From the NCBI RefSeq assembly GCF_011046245.1, contig NZ_CP049241.1, positions 186,001 to 250,000 on the forward strand: 64,000 nt of DNA, in the 5' to 3' direction. Below, in pieces: positions 54,612 through 62,730 of this stretch. The position numbers and the translations under genes were made by a program. The notes beneath the pieces are model-generated. The model was not told the origin of the DNA. It worked only from the letters and a program-made list of their open reading frames with translations, and searched no databases. How positions within the stretch are numbered: position 1 is the stretch's first letter; each line of letters opens with the position of its first letter. The DNA comes from Allorhizobium pseudoryzae (GTDB taxonomy: Bacteria > Pseudomonadota > Alphaproteobacteria > Rhizobiales > Rhizobiaceae).

Positions 54612-55175
54612 ATGACGACCAGAGATTTGGTGCTTGCCGCCCTCTTCACTGCCATCATCATCGTGCTGGGCCTCATCCCGCCGGTCACGCTTGGCTTCAT
54701 CCCGGTACCGATCACCGCCCAGTCGATGGGCGTCATGCTGGCGGGCACCATTATCGGCGCCCGGCGCGGCGCGCTTGCCTATGGCCTGCTGGTGCTTCTG
54801 GTGGCGATCGGACTGCCGGTGCTTTCCGGCGGCCGCGGCGGCCTCGGCATCCTGATGGGCCCGACCGCCGGTTACATCGCCGGCTGGATCATCGGCGCCT
54901 TCGTGGTGGGGATGATTGCCGAACGGTTCGTACGTGAGGGCCAGTCGACCGTTCGCCAGATGGCCGGTTTCTTCATCGCCAGCGTCATCGGCGGCATCGT
55001 GGTGGTCTATGCGATCGGCATGCCCGTCGTTTCGCTGATCGCCGGCACGCCCTTTTCCAAGGTGATCATGGGTTCGCTCGCCTTCCTGCCGGGCGACCTG
55101 CTGAAGGCCGCGATTGCAACGCTGGCCGCGCGCGCGGTGATGGTGGGCTACCCGCTTCTGCCGCAGAAGGCCTAA
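54612..55175 (+). CDS. bioY: Biotin transporter substrate-binding subunit BioY
   Basis: 187 residues, six spans, with the BioY signature: GFIPVPITAQSMGVMLAGTIIGARRGALAYGLLVLLVAIGLPVLSGGRGGLGILMGPTAGYIAGW. It captures biotin and, with BioMN, imports it. A GAGGA site precedes ATG at 54612. A strong terminator follows, so the borosin genes downstream are a separate unit. Confidence 0.95.
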   Translation: MTTRDLVLAALFTAIIIVLGLIPPVTLGFIPVPITAQSMGVMLAGTIIGARRGALAYGLLVLLVAIGLPVLSGGRGGLGILMGPTAGYIAGWIIGAFVVGMIAERFVREGQSTVRQMAGFFIASVIGGIVVVYAIGMPVVSLIAGTPFSKVIMGSLAFLPGDLLKAAIATLAARAVMVGYPLLPQKA

Positions 55176-55203
55176 AAGGCAAACATCATCGGCGACGATG
55201 TCA

Positions 55204-55235
55204 GGGGCGTGCGGAGCGATCCGCGCGCCCCTTTT
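55204..55235 (+). terminator. Rho-independent terminator after bioY
   Basis: 12-bp GC-rich stem (55204-55215 with 55220-55231, one G-T pair), loop GCGA, followed by TTTTCTTT. It separates the biotin operon from the borosin locus. Confidence 0.88.
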
Positions 55236-55254
55236 CTTTGCCGGATGTCACACG

Positions 55255-55333
55255 CGAATACATCTTTTACGAGCATAATACTTTTGTAATAACTTTTACG
55301 TTTACAACTTATGAGAAGTATAAGATATTCAAT
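55255..55333 (+). promoter_or_regulatory. AT-rich leader region of the borosin locus
   Basis: This ~77-bp stretch is only about one quarter G+C, against well over 55% around it. CTTTTACG occurs twice (near 55264 and 55294), and TAATACTTTTG / TAATAACTTTT form a direct repeat. A TATAAG at about 55319 could be a -10 element. It ends ~70 bp before the first precursor start. It is the presumed promoter region; the exact start site is not determinable. Confidence 0.45.
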
Positions 55334-55404
55334 CCCGCATAGGTAAGCGACCCCGACAGCAAATGTCCGGGCCTCATCACAGCACTCACAGCGGGAGATT
55401 TCAC

Positions 55405-55632
55405 ATGAGCAGCAAGGAAGTAGCCCGATTCATGGTCGGGATGTCGATGGATGCCGCCGCTCTGCAGCGGTTCCACGCAAACCCGGATGCGGAGCTGAAG
55501 CGCTTCGGCATCTCGGATGCAGCCTCCAAGGTCATCAAAAGCAAGGATGCGCCGGCCATTCATAAGGCGATCAAGGACAATTTCGCCAGTGCCGCCTCCG
55601 ATGTCGTCAACGTCGTCGTCGTCGTTCTCTAA
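55405..55632 (+). CDS. Split-borosin precursor peptide 1 (C-terminal core VVNVVVVVL)
   Basis: 75 residues. Residues ~4-62 form a small helical domain (VARFMVGMSMDAAALQRFHANPDAELKRFGISD..., SKDAPAIHKAI) of the LigA-like type that serves as the borosin-binding leader in split borosins such as Shewanella SonA. The last residues, after AASD, are VVNVVVVVL, an almost pure valine core suited to backbone N-methylation. Precursor 2 shares the plan: RF..NP.A, S.D...I..A, AASD and a VVL end. GGGAG lies seven bases before ATG at 55405. The core is encoded by a run of GTC codons. Leader cleavage and final product are not predictable. The precursor role is inferred from the adjacent methyltransferase. Confidence 0.85.
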   Translation: MSSKEVARFMVGMSMDAAALQRFHANPDAELKRFGISDAASKVIKSKDAPAIHKAIKDNFASAASDVVNVVVVVL

Positions 55633-55667
55633 CGCCGCCTCCAACCGAAACCGGAAAGGGTAAGACC

Positions 55668-55904
55668 ATGCCAGCCATGGATAAACTTCTTGTCGATATT
55701 GCCACCAATGGCGCAACGGCCAAGCGGTTCCGGGACAATCCGGCCGCCGTGATTGCCGCCGCCAATCTCTCTGCCGTCGAGGAATCCGTGCTTCTGTCGC
55801 GCGATCCGAAGATGATCCAGTCGGCGCTGCATTCGGCGGCACTGAAGAACAGCCTGAAGGCCGCGAGCGACGACACGGTCTGGACCGTGATCGTGGTGCT
55901 TTAG
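55668..55904 (+). CDS. Split-borosin precursor peptide 2 (C-terminal core TVWTVIVVL)
   Basis: 78 residues with the same architecture as precursor 1: a helical leader (KLLVDIATNGATAKRFRDNPAAVIAAANLSAVEESVLLSRDPKMIQSALHS) and a hydrophobic tail after AASDD, TVWTVIVVL. The Trp followed by Val/Ile recalls the omphalotin core WVIVVGVIGVIG made by the fungal borosin OphMA. The two precursors have diverged throughout the leader yet keep matched spacing from RF..NP to the C-terminus, so they are paralogues, not a recent duplication. It starts 35 bp after precursor 1 and is followed by a hairpin at 55911-55938 before the methyltransferase gene. Confidence 0.85.
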   Translation: MPAMDKLLVDIATNGATAKRFRDNPAAVIAAANLSAVEESVLLSRDPKMIQSALHSAALKNSLKAASDDTVWTVIVVL

Positions 55905-55910
55905 ACGGGC

Positions 55911-55938
55911 GCGGCATCCGTCTCATCCCGGATGCCGC
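55911..55938 (+). other. Perfect 10-bp hairpin between precursor 2 and the methyltransferase gene
   Basis: GCGGCATCCG (55911-55920) pairs exactly with CGGATGCCGC (55929-55938) around an eight-base loop. There is no T-run, so full termination is unlikely. It could protect the 3' end of a precursor mRNA or lower read-through, keeping precursors in excess of the enzyme. Confidence 0.65.
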
Positions 55939-55991
55939 CCCGCGCGCCGCAGTCATCTGCCACCGAACAGGTCATCAACGGAGGAATGGGT

Positions 55992-56885
55992 ATGACCCTG
56001 ATGGAACAGACAAGGCCCGCCACATCGCCCGAAGGCGTGTCCGCCGCCGCATCGTCTCAAGGTTTTCTGGCCGTGGTCGGCGTCGGCATCAAGCTTGCGG
56101 CGCAGACGAGCCTGGAGGCCAAGGCCCAGATCGAGGCCGCCGACCGCGTTTTTTATCTGGTGACCGATCCCGGCACCGAATACTGGCTGCAGACGCTCAA
56201 CCCCACATCGGAATCGCTGCAGCCCTTTTATGACGGGCGCGACAGCCGGCTGACCACCTATCTCGACATCACCGACTATCTGCTCGACCATGTCCGGCAG
56301 GGCCTGCATGTCTGTGCCGTCTTTTACGGCCATCCGGGCATTTTCGTGTTTCCCTCGCACCGGGCGGTGGCGCGGGCCCGCAGCGAGGGTTTCCAGGCCG
56401 TCATGCTGCCCGGCATTTCGGCGGAGGACTGCCTGTTTGCCGATCTCGGCATCGATCCGGCCCGCAAGGGCTGCCAGACTTTCGAGGCGACCGACTTCCT
56501 GATCTTCCACCGCACCTTTGATCCGCGCAATGCGCTGGTTCTCTGGCAGGTCGGCGTTCTCGGTGAAGTCGGCTACAAGATCTCGCTGTCGCCGCAGAAG
56601 CTCGCCGTTCTGGTCGAGAGGCTTCTGGAGGCCTATCCGCCCGATCATCCGGTGGTGGTCTACGAGGCGGCACGCTATCCGGTCTGTGATCCGCTGATCA
56701 TCCGCACCACCCTCGCCGGGCTCGATGTCAGCATGATCAGCTCGATCACGACGCTCTACATTCCGCCGCTTTCCCAACGCAAGCCGGATCTCGAGGTCGC
56801 AGCGCGGCTCGGCATCCCGGCGGATTTCATTAAACGCCGCTTCGAGATGAGCGACGAAGAGATCGAACGCCTCGGCCTCGACTGA
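55992..56885 (+). CDS. Borosin peptide alpha-N-methyltransferase (split, OphMA/SonM-type)
   Basis: 297 residues, tetrapyrrole-methylase fold. SAM/substrate motifs: VVGVGI (28-33), YGHPGIFVFPS (112-122), LPGISAEDCLFADLGIDP (139-156), GCQTFEATDFL (160-170). Tyr80, Arg86, Tyr90 and Tyr112 fall at the same mutual spacing as OphMA Tyr66, Arg72, Tyr76 and Tyr98, residues implicated in backbone amide methylation. No core peptide is fused at the C-terminus (it ends EEIERLGLD), so the substrate must be supplied in trans, by the two precursors upstream. ATG at 55992 is chosen because GGAGG lies seven bases before it; ATG at 55986 is too close. Porphyrin or corrin methylation is unlikely given these motifs and neighbours. 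Confidence 0.9.
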   Translation: MTLMEQTRPATSPEGVSAAASSQGFLAVVGVGIKLAAQTSLEAKAQIEAADRVFYLVTDPGTEYWLQTLNPTSESLQPFYDGRDSRLTTYLDITDYLLDHVRQGLHVCAVFYGHPGIFVFPSHRAVARARSEGFQAVMLPGISAEDCLFADLGIDPARKGCQTFEATDFLIFHRTFDPRNALVLWQVGVLGEVGYKISLSPQKLAVLVERLLEAYPPDHPVVVYEAARYPVCDPLIIRTTLAGLDVSMISSITTLYIPPLSQRKPDLEVAARLGIPADFIKRRFEMSDEEIERLGLD

Positions 56886-56906
56886 GCGCCGAAGAAGACC
56901 GACGGC

Positions 56907-57299
56907 TTACTCCAGATACTGGTAAAGCCAGTCGCGCAATTCCTCCGGCAGCGGCACCGGTTCGCCGCTGTCGGGATTGCAGGCGCTCCAGACGATCTCG
57001 GCCTCTGCCACCAGGTCCTCGCCGCGAACCATCAGGACGGCAAAACCCGCCGTCCTGCCGCCGATCTTGCTGGCGCGCACGGATGTCTTCACCTCATCAC
57101 CGAAATGCAGCGCCTTGTGCAACTGGCAGCTGACCTTGGAGACACAGAAGGCCGGATCGGAGGGCTGCGGCGCACGCGCTGCCCAGAACTGGCCGAGCGC
57201 CTCTTCCGCATAGGCCAGATAGGCGGAAGAATGCATTTCGCCCCGCATGCCGACATCCCGGAACGGTACGCTGAACACGTAAGGATTCGCCTGGCTCAC
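56907..57299 (-). CDS. Acyl-CoA thioesterase, 4HBT hotdog family
   Basis: 130 residues of the hotdog fold: FSVPFRDVGMRGEMHSSAYLAYAEEALGQFW carries the helix with the conserved Asp/Glu region, then VSKVSCQLHKALHFGDEVKTSVRASKIGGRTAGFAVLM. It resembles YbgC/FcbC-like thioesterases that hydrolyse short or aromatic acyl-CoAs. Start is GTG at 57299. It converges on the borosin methyltransferase gene with a 21-bp gap. I see no reason to place it in the borosin pathway. Confidence 0.87.
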   Translation of the reverse strand: MSQANPYVFSVPFRDVGMRGEMHSSAYLAYAEEALGQFWAARAPQPSDPAFCVSKVSCQLHKALHFGDEVKTSVRASKIGGRTAGFAVLMVRGEDLVAEAEIVWSACNPDSGEPVPLPEELRDWLYQYLE

Positions 57300-57460
57300 G
57301 GTCTGCCCATCTCCCCTGCCCCCGCAATGGTCTCTCGTCGCGCGCCATTAAAGACGACAGTGCTGCGGCGAACAAGCTACCCAAGCGCAGGCACCTTGAA
57401 AAATGCGGGTTTTTGCGCCATCTCGGCAGGGCTTTCCTCGCGCGGCAGGAGCTTGCCCGA

Positions 57461-58396
57461 ATGACCACCCGCCTTTACGAGCACTCAATCTTCCTTGAAC
57501 ACAACACACCCAAGGGCCATCCGGAGCGCGCCGACCGGCTGCGCTCCCTGGCGCTGGCCCTGGAGCACCCGAATTTTGCCCGGCTGGAGCGGGTCAAGGC
57601 GCCGCAGGCGAACGAGGACGCGGTGATGCTGGCGCATCCCGAACGCCACTTCATGTCGGTCATGCGCGAGATCCCGGAAGAGGAAGACCTGATCCGCCAG
57701 ATCGAGGCGGATACGCATGTGAGTTCGAAAAGCCTGCAGGCGGCGCTGACCGGCATCGGCGGCGCGATGGCCGCGGTGGACGACGTCTTCACCGGCAAGG
57801 CCGACAATGCCTTCGTCGCCTCGCGCCCGCCCGGCCACCATGCGGAAAAGACGAAAGCCATGGGCTTCTGTCTGTTCAACAATGTCGCAATTGCCGCCCG
57901 CCATGCGCAGAAAACCTATGGCGTCGAGCGGGTCGCGATCGTCGATTGGGACGTGCATCACGGCAACGGGACGCAGGATATTTTCTGGGACGATCCGTCC
58001 GTGCTGTTCTGCTCCACCCACCAGATGCCGCTCTATCCCTGGACCGGCGAAAAGGATGAAACGGGCGCGCATCGCAACGTCGTCAACGCGCCGCTGGAGC
58101 CGAACGCGGCGGGCGATCATTTCCGTGAGGCCTTTGCCGATCGCGTGCTGCCGGCGCTTCACAATTTCCGGCCGGACTTCATCCTGATCTCCGCCGGTTT
58201 CGACGCCCACCACCGCGATCCGCTGGCGCAGATCAACCTCGTCGGCGATGATTTCGACTGGGCGACGGGACGGATCATGGAAATTGCCGGGAAATACGCC
58301 GGCAACCGGGTCGTCAGCCTTCTGGAAGGCGGCTATGATCTCGAAGGCCTCGCCGAATCGGCAGGCATGCATATCCTGAGACTGATGAAGGGTTGA
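57461..58396 (+). CDS. Histone deacetylase family protein (class II-like)
   Basis: 311 residues. Landmarks of the HDAC/acetylpolyamine amidohydrolase fold: [28 protein letters not shown] (active-site His pair), [19 protein letters not shown] (zinc Asp and His), [14 protein letters not shown] (zinc Asp) and [14 protein letters not shown]. The bacterial enzymes remove acetyl groups from small amines or proteins. The substrate is unknown. ATG at 57461 begins the conserved N-terminus. It overlaps the xseB region start closely and probably shares its transcript. Confidence 0.92.
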   Translation: MTTRLYEHSIFLEHNTPKGHPERADRLRSLALALEHPNFARLERVKAPQANEDAVMLAHPERHFMSVMREIPEEEDLIRQIEADTHVSSKSLQAALTGIGGAMAAVDDVFTGKADNAFVASRPPGHHAEKTKAMGFCLFNNVAIAARHAQKTYGVERVAIVDWDVHHGNGTQDIFWDDPSVLFCSTHQMPLYPWTGEKDETGAHRNVVNAPLEPNAAGDHFREAFADRVLPALHNFRPDFILISAGFDAHHRDPLAQINLVGDDFDWATGRIMEIAGKYAGNRVVSLLEGGYDLEGLAESAGMHILRLMKG

Positions 58397-58398
58397 GT

Positions 58399-58653
58399 AT
58401 GGCGGAGAGCGCAACAGTCCACGACCTGAGCGGCTACACCTTCGAAAAGGCCGTTGCGGAACTGGAAAGCATCGTGGCACGCCTGGAACGCGGCGACGTG
58501 GCGCTGGACGAATCCATCGCCATCTACGAGCGTGGCGAGGCCCTCAAGAAGCATTGCGAGCAACTGCTCTCGGCGGCGGAGAACCGCATCGAAAAGATCC
58601 GCCTCGACCGCTCCGGCAAGCCGCAGGGCGTAGAGCCGCTCGACGGCGACTAA
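58399..58653 (+). CDS. xseB: Exodeoxyribonuclease VII small subunit
   Basis: 84 residues with the XseB core: [56 protein letters not shown], two antiparallel helices. With XseA it degrades single-stranded DNA. ATG at 58399 lies two bases after the deacetylase stop, so the genes are cotranscribed. This deacetylase-xseB pairing is common in rhizobia. Confidence 0.95.
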   Translation: MAESATVHDLSGYTFEKAVAELESIVARLERGDVALDESIAIYERGEALKKHCEQLLSAAENRIEKIRLDRSGKPQGVEPLDGD

Positions 58654-58690
58654 GTCCGGAACCGTTTCTGCCGGCGCGCGTTGAGGGCGC

Positions 58691-58816
58691 ATGGCAAAAG
58701 ACACCGGACACAAGGCCCGCAGCGGCATGATCACCTTCGTTCTCACCATTTTCGCGCTGGCACTGGTGCTGGCGGGAATCTACATGTTCGGCTTCACGCC
58801 CGGCGAGACCAATTGA
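58691..58816 (+). CDS. Small single-span membrane protein (41 aa)
   Basis: A 41-residue frame: a basic N-terminus MAKDTGHKARSG, one span MITFVLTIFALALVLAGIYMF and a short tail GFTPGETN. It begins 37 bp after xseB on the same strand. It is too short for a family assignment by eye. Basic-then-span topology, codon usage and position suggest a real gene. Function unknown. Confidence 0.55.
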   Translation: MAKDTGHKARSGMITFVLTIFALALVLAGIYMFGFTPGETN

Positions 58817-58825
58817 GGCTGGGCA

Positions 58826-60085
58826 TCACCGCAGCGCCGCAACCTTCAGATCCACCGCGGCCAAGGTTCGGTCCACATGGCCGTCGAAGACCAGTTCGGC
58901 CTCGTTCGACACCACTTCGATCTTCGGCAGGCCGCTCAGGCGCACGTGCAGCGACTGGCGCAAGCCTTCTTCCATCCCACCTGCGAGCAGATCGTAGAAG
59001 CGCGTTCCGGGGCCTGTGACGGTGATCGGCATCGTCTCGTTGAGGCTGAGAACCCGCGAGAGGCCCTGCCCCAATGCCAGCCCCGCCTGGCGGAAGGCAT
59101 ATTGTGCCATGCGCGCGCCCTGGCGGGCGGAGAGCGCGATCTTTTCGATTTCCGCCAGCGGCACGAATTTGGCAGGAATGGTGTTCGGCGGCACCTGGAA
59201 GGCGAGCCGCAGGATCCCGTAGAAGCCCGCCGTCGCCTCGATGCATCCGCGCGAGCCGCAGCGACAGAGGCGATCGTCCACCGCATTCAGCATATGGCCA
59301 AAATTCGGGGCGCTGACATTGAGCCTTCCGCCCTCCACCCTGGCGATGCCAAGCCCGATGCTGTGGCCGAGCGACAGCGCCAACAGCCCGCCAAACCCGC
59401 CGTCTGACCTCTGCGCCATCGCCTTGCGGGCGGCCGCATGCGCCACCAGCAGCGTTTCGTTGCTGACGAAGAGGTCTGCCGCCGGATAGGCCCCGATGAG
59501 CGAGGAGAATTCCACCGTCTTTTCGCCGAACACCGGCGACCAGACGAGCCTGCCAGCGTCCGGATCGACAATGCCCTTGCTCGACAGGGAGATCGCACCG
59601 ATCGACGCGGGCGAAAGTTTCGAGCGGCTGACCAGACGGGCAAAAGCGTCCGCCATCTCGCCCAGCAGGCTGTCCGGCGTGCCCGAAACGAGATCGCGCG
59701 GACGGCTGAAGCGGTCGATCATCGTGCCGCCGTAATCGGCCAGGCCGTAATGCACCTGGTCGGAAGAAATCTGCACCGCGATGACGTGGGAGAACGTGCG
59801 GCGACGGACAAACAGCACGCGCGGGCGTCCGCGTCCGCCCGACGCCGCCTGTTCCAGCCGCTCGATTGCGCCGGCACGCTCCAGATCGGCGGTGACCGCG
59901 GTGACGGTGGCCGATGCCAGCCCCGTACGCTCCGAAAGATCCGTATGCGACAGGCGGCCCGCCTGCCGCAGGGCCGCAAGAACGGCCGCCACATTCACCC
60001 GGCGCAGGTGTTCCGCCCCAGGCTTGAGCACCTGCGGCGAACCAAAACCGGCATTGTGAGGGTGGAGCGGATCGGCAGCGGCCAT
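58826..60085 (-). CDS. ROK-family transcriptional regulator (XylR-like)
   Basis: 419 residues. N-terminal winged helix (LRRVNVAAVLAALRQAGRLSHTDLSERTGLASATVTAVTADLERAGAI) followed by a ROK sugar-kinase-like domain with the zinc motif CRCGSRGCIEATAG and a GHSIGLGI stretch. It is divergent from a xylose-type ABC importer and separated from it by a perfect inverted repeat, so it is very likely the sugar-responsive repressor of that importer. ATG at 60085 is used; an upstream TTG at 60106 would add seven residues. Confidence 0.9.
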   Translation of the reverse strand: MAAADPLHPHNAGFGSPQVLKPGAEHLRRVNVAAVLAALRQAGRLSHTDLSERTGLASATVTAVTADLERAGAIERLEQAASGGRGRPRVLFVRRRTFSHVIAVQISSDQVHYGLADYGGTMIDRFSRPRDLVSGTPDSLLGEMADAFARLVSRSKLSPASIGAISLSSKGIVDPDAGRLVWSPVFGEKTVEFSSLIGAYPAADLFVSNETLLVAHAAARKAMAQRSDGGFGGLLALSLGHSIGLGIARVEGGRLNVSAPNFGHMLNAVDDRLCRCGSRGCIEATAGFYGILRLAFQVPPNTIPAKFVPLAEIEKIALSARQGARMAQYAFRQAGLALGQGLSRVLSLNETMPITVTGPGTRFYDLLAGGMEEGLRQSLHVRLSGLPKIEVVSNEAELVFDGHVDRTLAAVDLKVAALR

Positions 60086-60153
60086 GTTTTGGACGAGGGT
60101 TCGCAAATACTGAATTTCGTGCTGTTGACAGGCTGAAAATCATCTGACAGATA

Positions 60154-60174
60154 TTTTCTCGACTGTCGAGAAAA
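60154..60174. promoter_or_regulatory. Operator for the ROK regulator
   Basis: TTTTCTCGAC and GTCGAGAAAA form perfect 10-bp inverted arms around a single central T. It lies between the divergent ROK gene and the importer operon, about 95 bp before the importer's first start codon. ROK repressors of sugar operons bind AT-rich-ended palindromes of this size. Confidence 0.75.
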
Positions 60175-60269
60175 ACAATCTCCCTCAGGGGTAGCGGGGT
60201 TCATCGACGGTAGGTCCAGCGGGAGAGGCAGACGAGGAGGTCGGCCACCGCGTCAATCGGGAGGTTCCT

Positions 60270-61310
60270 ATGAAATCAGTTTTGAAGCTGATGGCCTGCG
60301 CGGCTGTCATCACGGCCGTTCACGCTCCGGCCTTCGCCAAGGACAAGATCATCGGCGTATCGTGGTCCAACTTCCAGGAAGAACGCTGGAAGACGGACGA
60401 AGCAGCGATCAAGAAGGCACTCGCCGCCTCTGGCGACAAATACATCTCGGCTGACGCCCAGTCGTCTGCCGCCAAGCAGCTGACCGACATCGAAAGCCTG
60501 ATCGCCCAGGGCGCCAACGCGCTGATCGTTCTGGCGCAGGATTCGTCCGCCATCGGCCCGGCCATTGAAAAGGCGACCGCAGAAGGCATCCCGGTCGTCG
60601 GGTATGACCGCCTGATCGAGAACCCGAAGGCCTTCTACATCACTTTCGACAACAAGGAAGTCGGTCGCCTGCAGGCCAAGGAAGTGTTCAAGGCGAAGCC
60701 GGAAGGCAATTACGTCTTCATCAAGGGCTCATCGTCCGACCCGAACGCCGACTTCCTGTTCGCCGGCCAGATGGAAGTGCTGAAGGCTGCGATCGACTCC
60801 GGCAAGATCAAGAATGTCGGGGAAGCCTATACCGACGGCTGGAAGCCGGAAAATGCCCAGAAGAACATGGAGCAGTTCCTCACCAAGAACAACAACAAGG
60901 TCGACGCCGTTGTTGCCTCGAACGACGGCACCGCCGGCGGCGCGATCGCAGCACTGACGGCGCAGGGCCTTGCCGGCTCCGTTCCGGTCTCCGGCCAGGA
61001 TGGTGACGCCGCCGCTCTTAACCGCGTGGCGCTCGGCACGCAGACCGTCTCGGTCTGGAAGGACGCCCGTGAACTCGGCAAGAACGCGGCCGAAATCGCC
61101 GTTGCTCTCGCCGATGGCAAGAAGATGGACGAAATCAAGGGCGTCCAGACGTTCAGCGGCGGCCCGAAGAAGGTGCCGATGAAGTCGGTCTTCCTCACCC
61201 CGATGGCGATCACCAAGGACAACCTGAACGTCGTGATCGACGCCGGCTGGATCACCAAGGCTGCTGCCTGCCAGGGCGTGAAGGCCGGCACGACCAAGGC
61301 CTGCAACTGA
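60270..61310 (+). CDS. xylF: Xylose-type ABC transporter periplasmic sugar-binding protein
   Basis: 346 residues with a signal peptide ([19 protein letters not shown]) and the periplasmic-binding fold of the XylF/ChvE group: [110 protein letters not shown]. It captures xylose or a related pentose. It is the first gene of the importer operon under the ROK operator. The exact sugar is inferred from family resemblance. Confidence 0.88.
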   Translation: MKSVLKLMACAAVITAVHAPAFAKDKIIGVSWSNFQEERWKTDEAAIKKALAASGDKYISADAQSSAAKQLTDIESLIAQGANALIVLAQDSSAIGPAIEKATAEGIPVVGYDRLIENPKAFYITFDNKEVGRLQAKEVFKAKPEGNYVFIKGSSSDPNADFLFAGQMEVLKAAIDSGKIKNVGEAYTDGWKPENAQKNMEQFLTKNNNKVDAVVASNDGTAGGAIAALTAQGLAGSVPVSGQDGDAAALNRVALGTQTVSVWKDARELGKNAAEIAVALADGKKMDEIKGVQTFSGGPKKVPMKSVFLTPMAITKDNLNVVIDAGWITKAAACQGVKAGTTKACN

Positions 61311-61408
61311 TCTGAAACACTCACGGCTGGCGCGTCGCGGATAAAGCGGCGCGCCTTTCGCCCGTCCAGGGATGGACCGGCACCAAGAACAGGGAGAACG
61401 GCAAGGGC

Positions 61409-62719
61409 ATGGCCGAAGCAACCAATGTCAACCGGGCGGCGGTCAGCACCCCCGCCGAAAACCCGATGAAGCGCCTGCTGCGCGCGACCGAACTGGATAC
61501 GCGCCTGCTCGGCATGATCGGCGCCATGCTGATCATCTGGATCGGCTTCGATATCTTTACCGGCGGTCTGTTCCTGACCCCGCGCAACCTGTGGAACCTC
61601 TCGGTCCAGACGGCCTCCGTGGCGGTCATGGCGACCGGCATGGTGCTCGTCATCGTCACCCGCAACATCGATCTCTCCGTTGGCTCGATCCTCGGTTTCG
61701 TCGGTATGATCATGGGCGTGCTGCAGGCGGAAATCCTGCCGCAGATCCTCGGCTTCGAACATCCGCTGATCTGGGTGATCGCACTGGCCGCCGGGCTTCT
61801 TCTCGGCGCCGCGATCGGCGCTCTGCACGGCGCCATCATCGCCTTCCTCAACGTGCCCTCCTTCATCGTGACGCTCGGTGGCCTGCTCGTCTGGCGCGGC
61901 GCGACCTGGTTCGTCACCAGCGGCCGCACCGTGGCCCCGATGGACGCGACCTTCCGGCTGATGGGCGGCGGCACCAACGGTTCGATCGGCGCCACCTGGA
62001 GCTGGATCGTCGGCCTTCTGGCCTGCGTTGCGATCGTCGCGATCATTCTCAATTCGCGCCGCCAGCGTTACCGGTTCGGCTTCCCGCTGCGCCCGGTCTG
62101 GGCGGAAGTCTTCCTCTCCGGTGTCGGCTGCGCGCTCGTGCTCGTCGCCATCTGGGTGGTCAACAGCTATCCCTGGCCGATCAACATCGCCCGCAACTAT
62201 GCCGAAGCCAATGGCATTGCCTGGCCGGAGGGCGGCCTCTTCATCGCGCATGGCATTGCGGTTCCGGTGCTTGTGGCACTTGCCGTCGGCATCGTGATGA
62301 CCTTCATCTCGACCCGCCTGCGCTTCGGCCGCTACGTCTTTGCCATCGGCGGCAATCCGGAAGCCGCCGAACTTGCCGGCATCAAGACCCGCTGGGTCAC
62401 CGTCAAGATCTTCGCGCTGATGGGGGCGCTTTGCGCCATCGCCGCGGCAATCTCCACCGCCCGCCTCAACGCTGCCACCAATGCGCAAGGGGAGCTGGAC
62501 GAACTCTACACCATCGCCGCAGCCGTGATCGGCGGCACGTCGCTTGCCGGTGGCACGGGCACCATTGCCGGTGCCATGCTCGGCGCCCTCGTCATGCAAT
62601 CGCTGCAATCCGGCATGGTGCTGCTCGGGATCGATACGCCCTTCCAGCGCATCGTGGTCGGCATCGTCCTGGTGGTGGCCGTCTGGCTCGACACCATCTA
62701 TCGCGGCCGCAGCCGGTAA
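61409..62719 (+). CDS. xylH: Xylose-type ABC transporter permease
   Basis: 436 residues, ten or more spans, BPD_transp_2 family. The conserved cytoplasmic coupling region is [24 protein letters not shown], and [23 protein letters not shown] is the typical permease motif. The length above 400 residues is characteristic of XylH rather than RbsC. AGGGAG and AAGGG sites precede ATG at 61409. Downstream xylG begins 11 bp later. Confidence 0.9.
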   Translation: MAEATNVNRAAVSTPAENPMKRLLRATELDTRLLGMIGAMLIIWIGFDIFTGGLFLTPRNLWNLSVQTASVAVMATGMVLVIVTRNIDLSVGSILGFVGMIMGVLQAEILPQILGFEHPLIWVIALAAGLLLGAAIGALHGAIIAFLNVPSFIVTLGGLLVWRGATWFVTSGRTVAPMDATFRLMGGGTNGSIGATWSWIVGLLACVAIVAIILNSRRQRYRFGFPLRPVWAEVFLSGVGCALVLVAIWVVNSYPWPINIARNYAEANGIAWPEGGLFIAHGIAVPVLVALAVGIVMTFISTRLRFGRYVFAIGGNPEAAELAGIKTRWVTVKIFALMGALCAIAAAISTARLNAATNAQGELDELYTIAAAVIGGTSLAGGTGTIAGAMLGALVMQSLQSGMVLLGIDTPFQRIVVGIVLVVAVWLDTIYRGRSR

Positions 62720-62730
62720 CGGAGGACATC

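Noticed and set aside
55405..55904. Small proteins as LigA subunits of an extradiol dioxygenase
   Set aside because: The leaders resemble the LigA-like fold, but no LigB catalytic subunit is present. The valine-rich C-termini have no role in such enzymes.
55992..56885. Methyltransferase as a cobalamin or siroheme biosynthesis enzyme
   Set aside because: The fold is shared, but the motifs YGHPGIFVFPS, LPGISAEDCLFADL and the Tyr/Arg/Tyr/Tyr spacing are those of borosin enzymes. No tetrapyrrole gene is near, and two matching precursor genes are.
60827..62608. Long minus-strand frame across the xylF/xylH genes
   Set aside because: Antisense shadow without recognisable domains. xylF, xylH and xylG on the plus strand are complete and in operon order.
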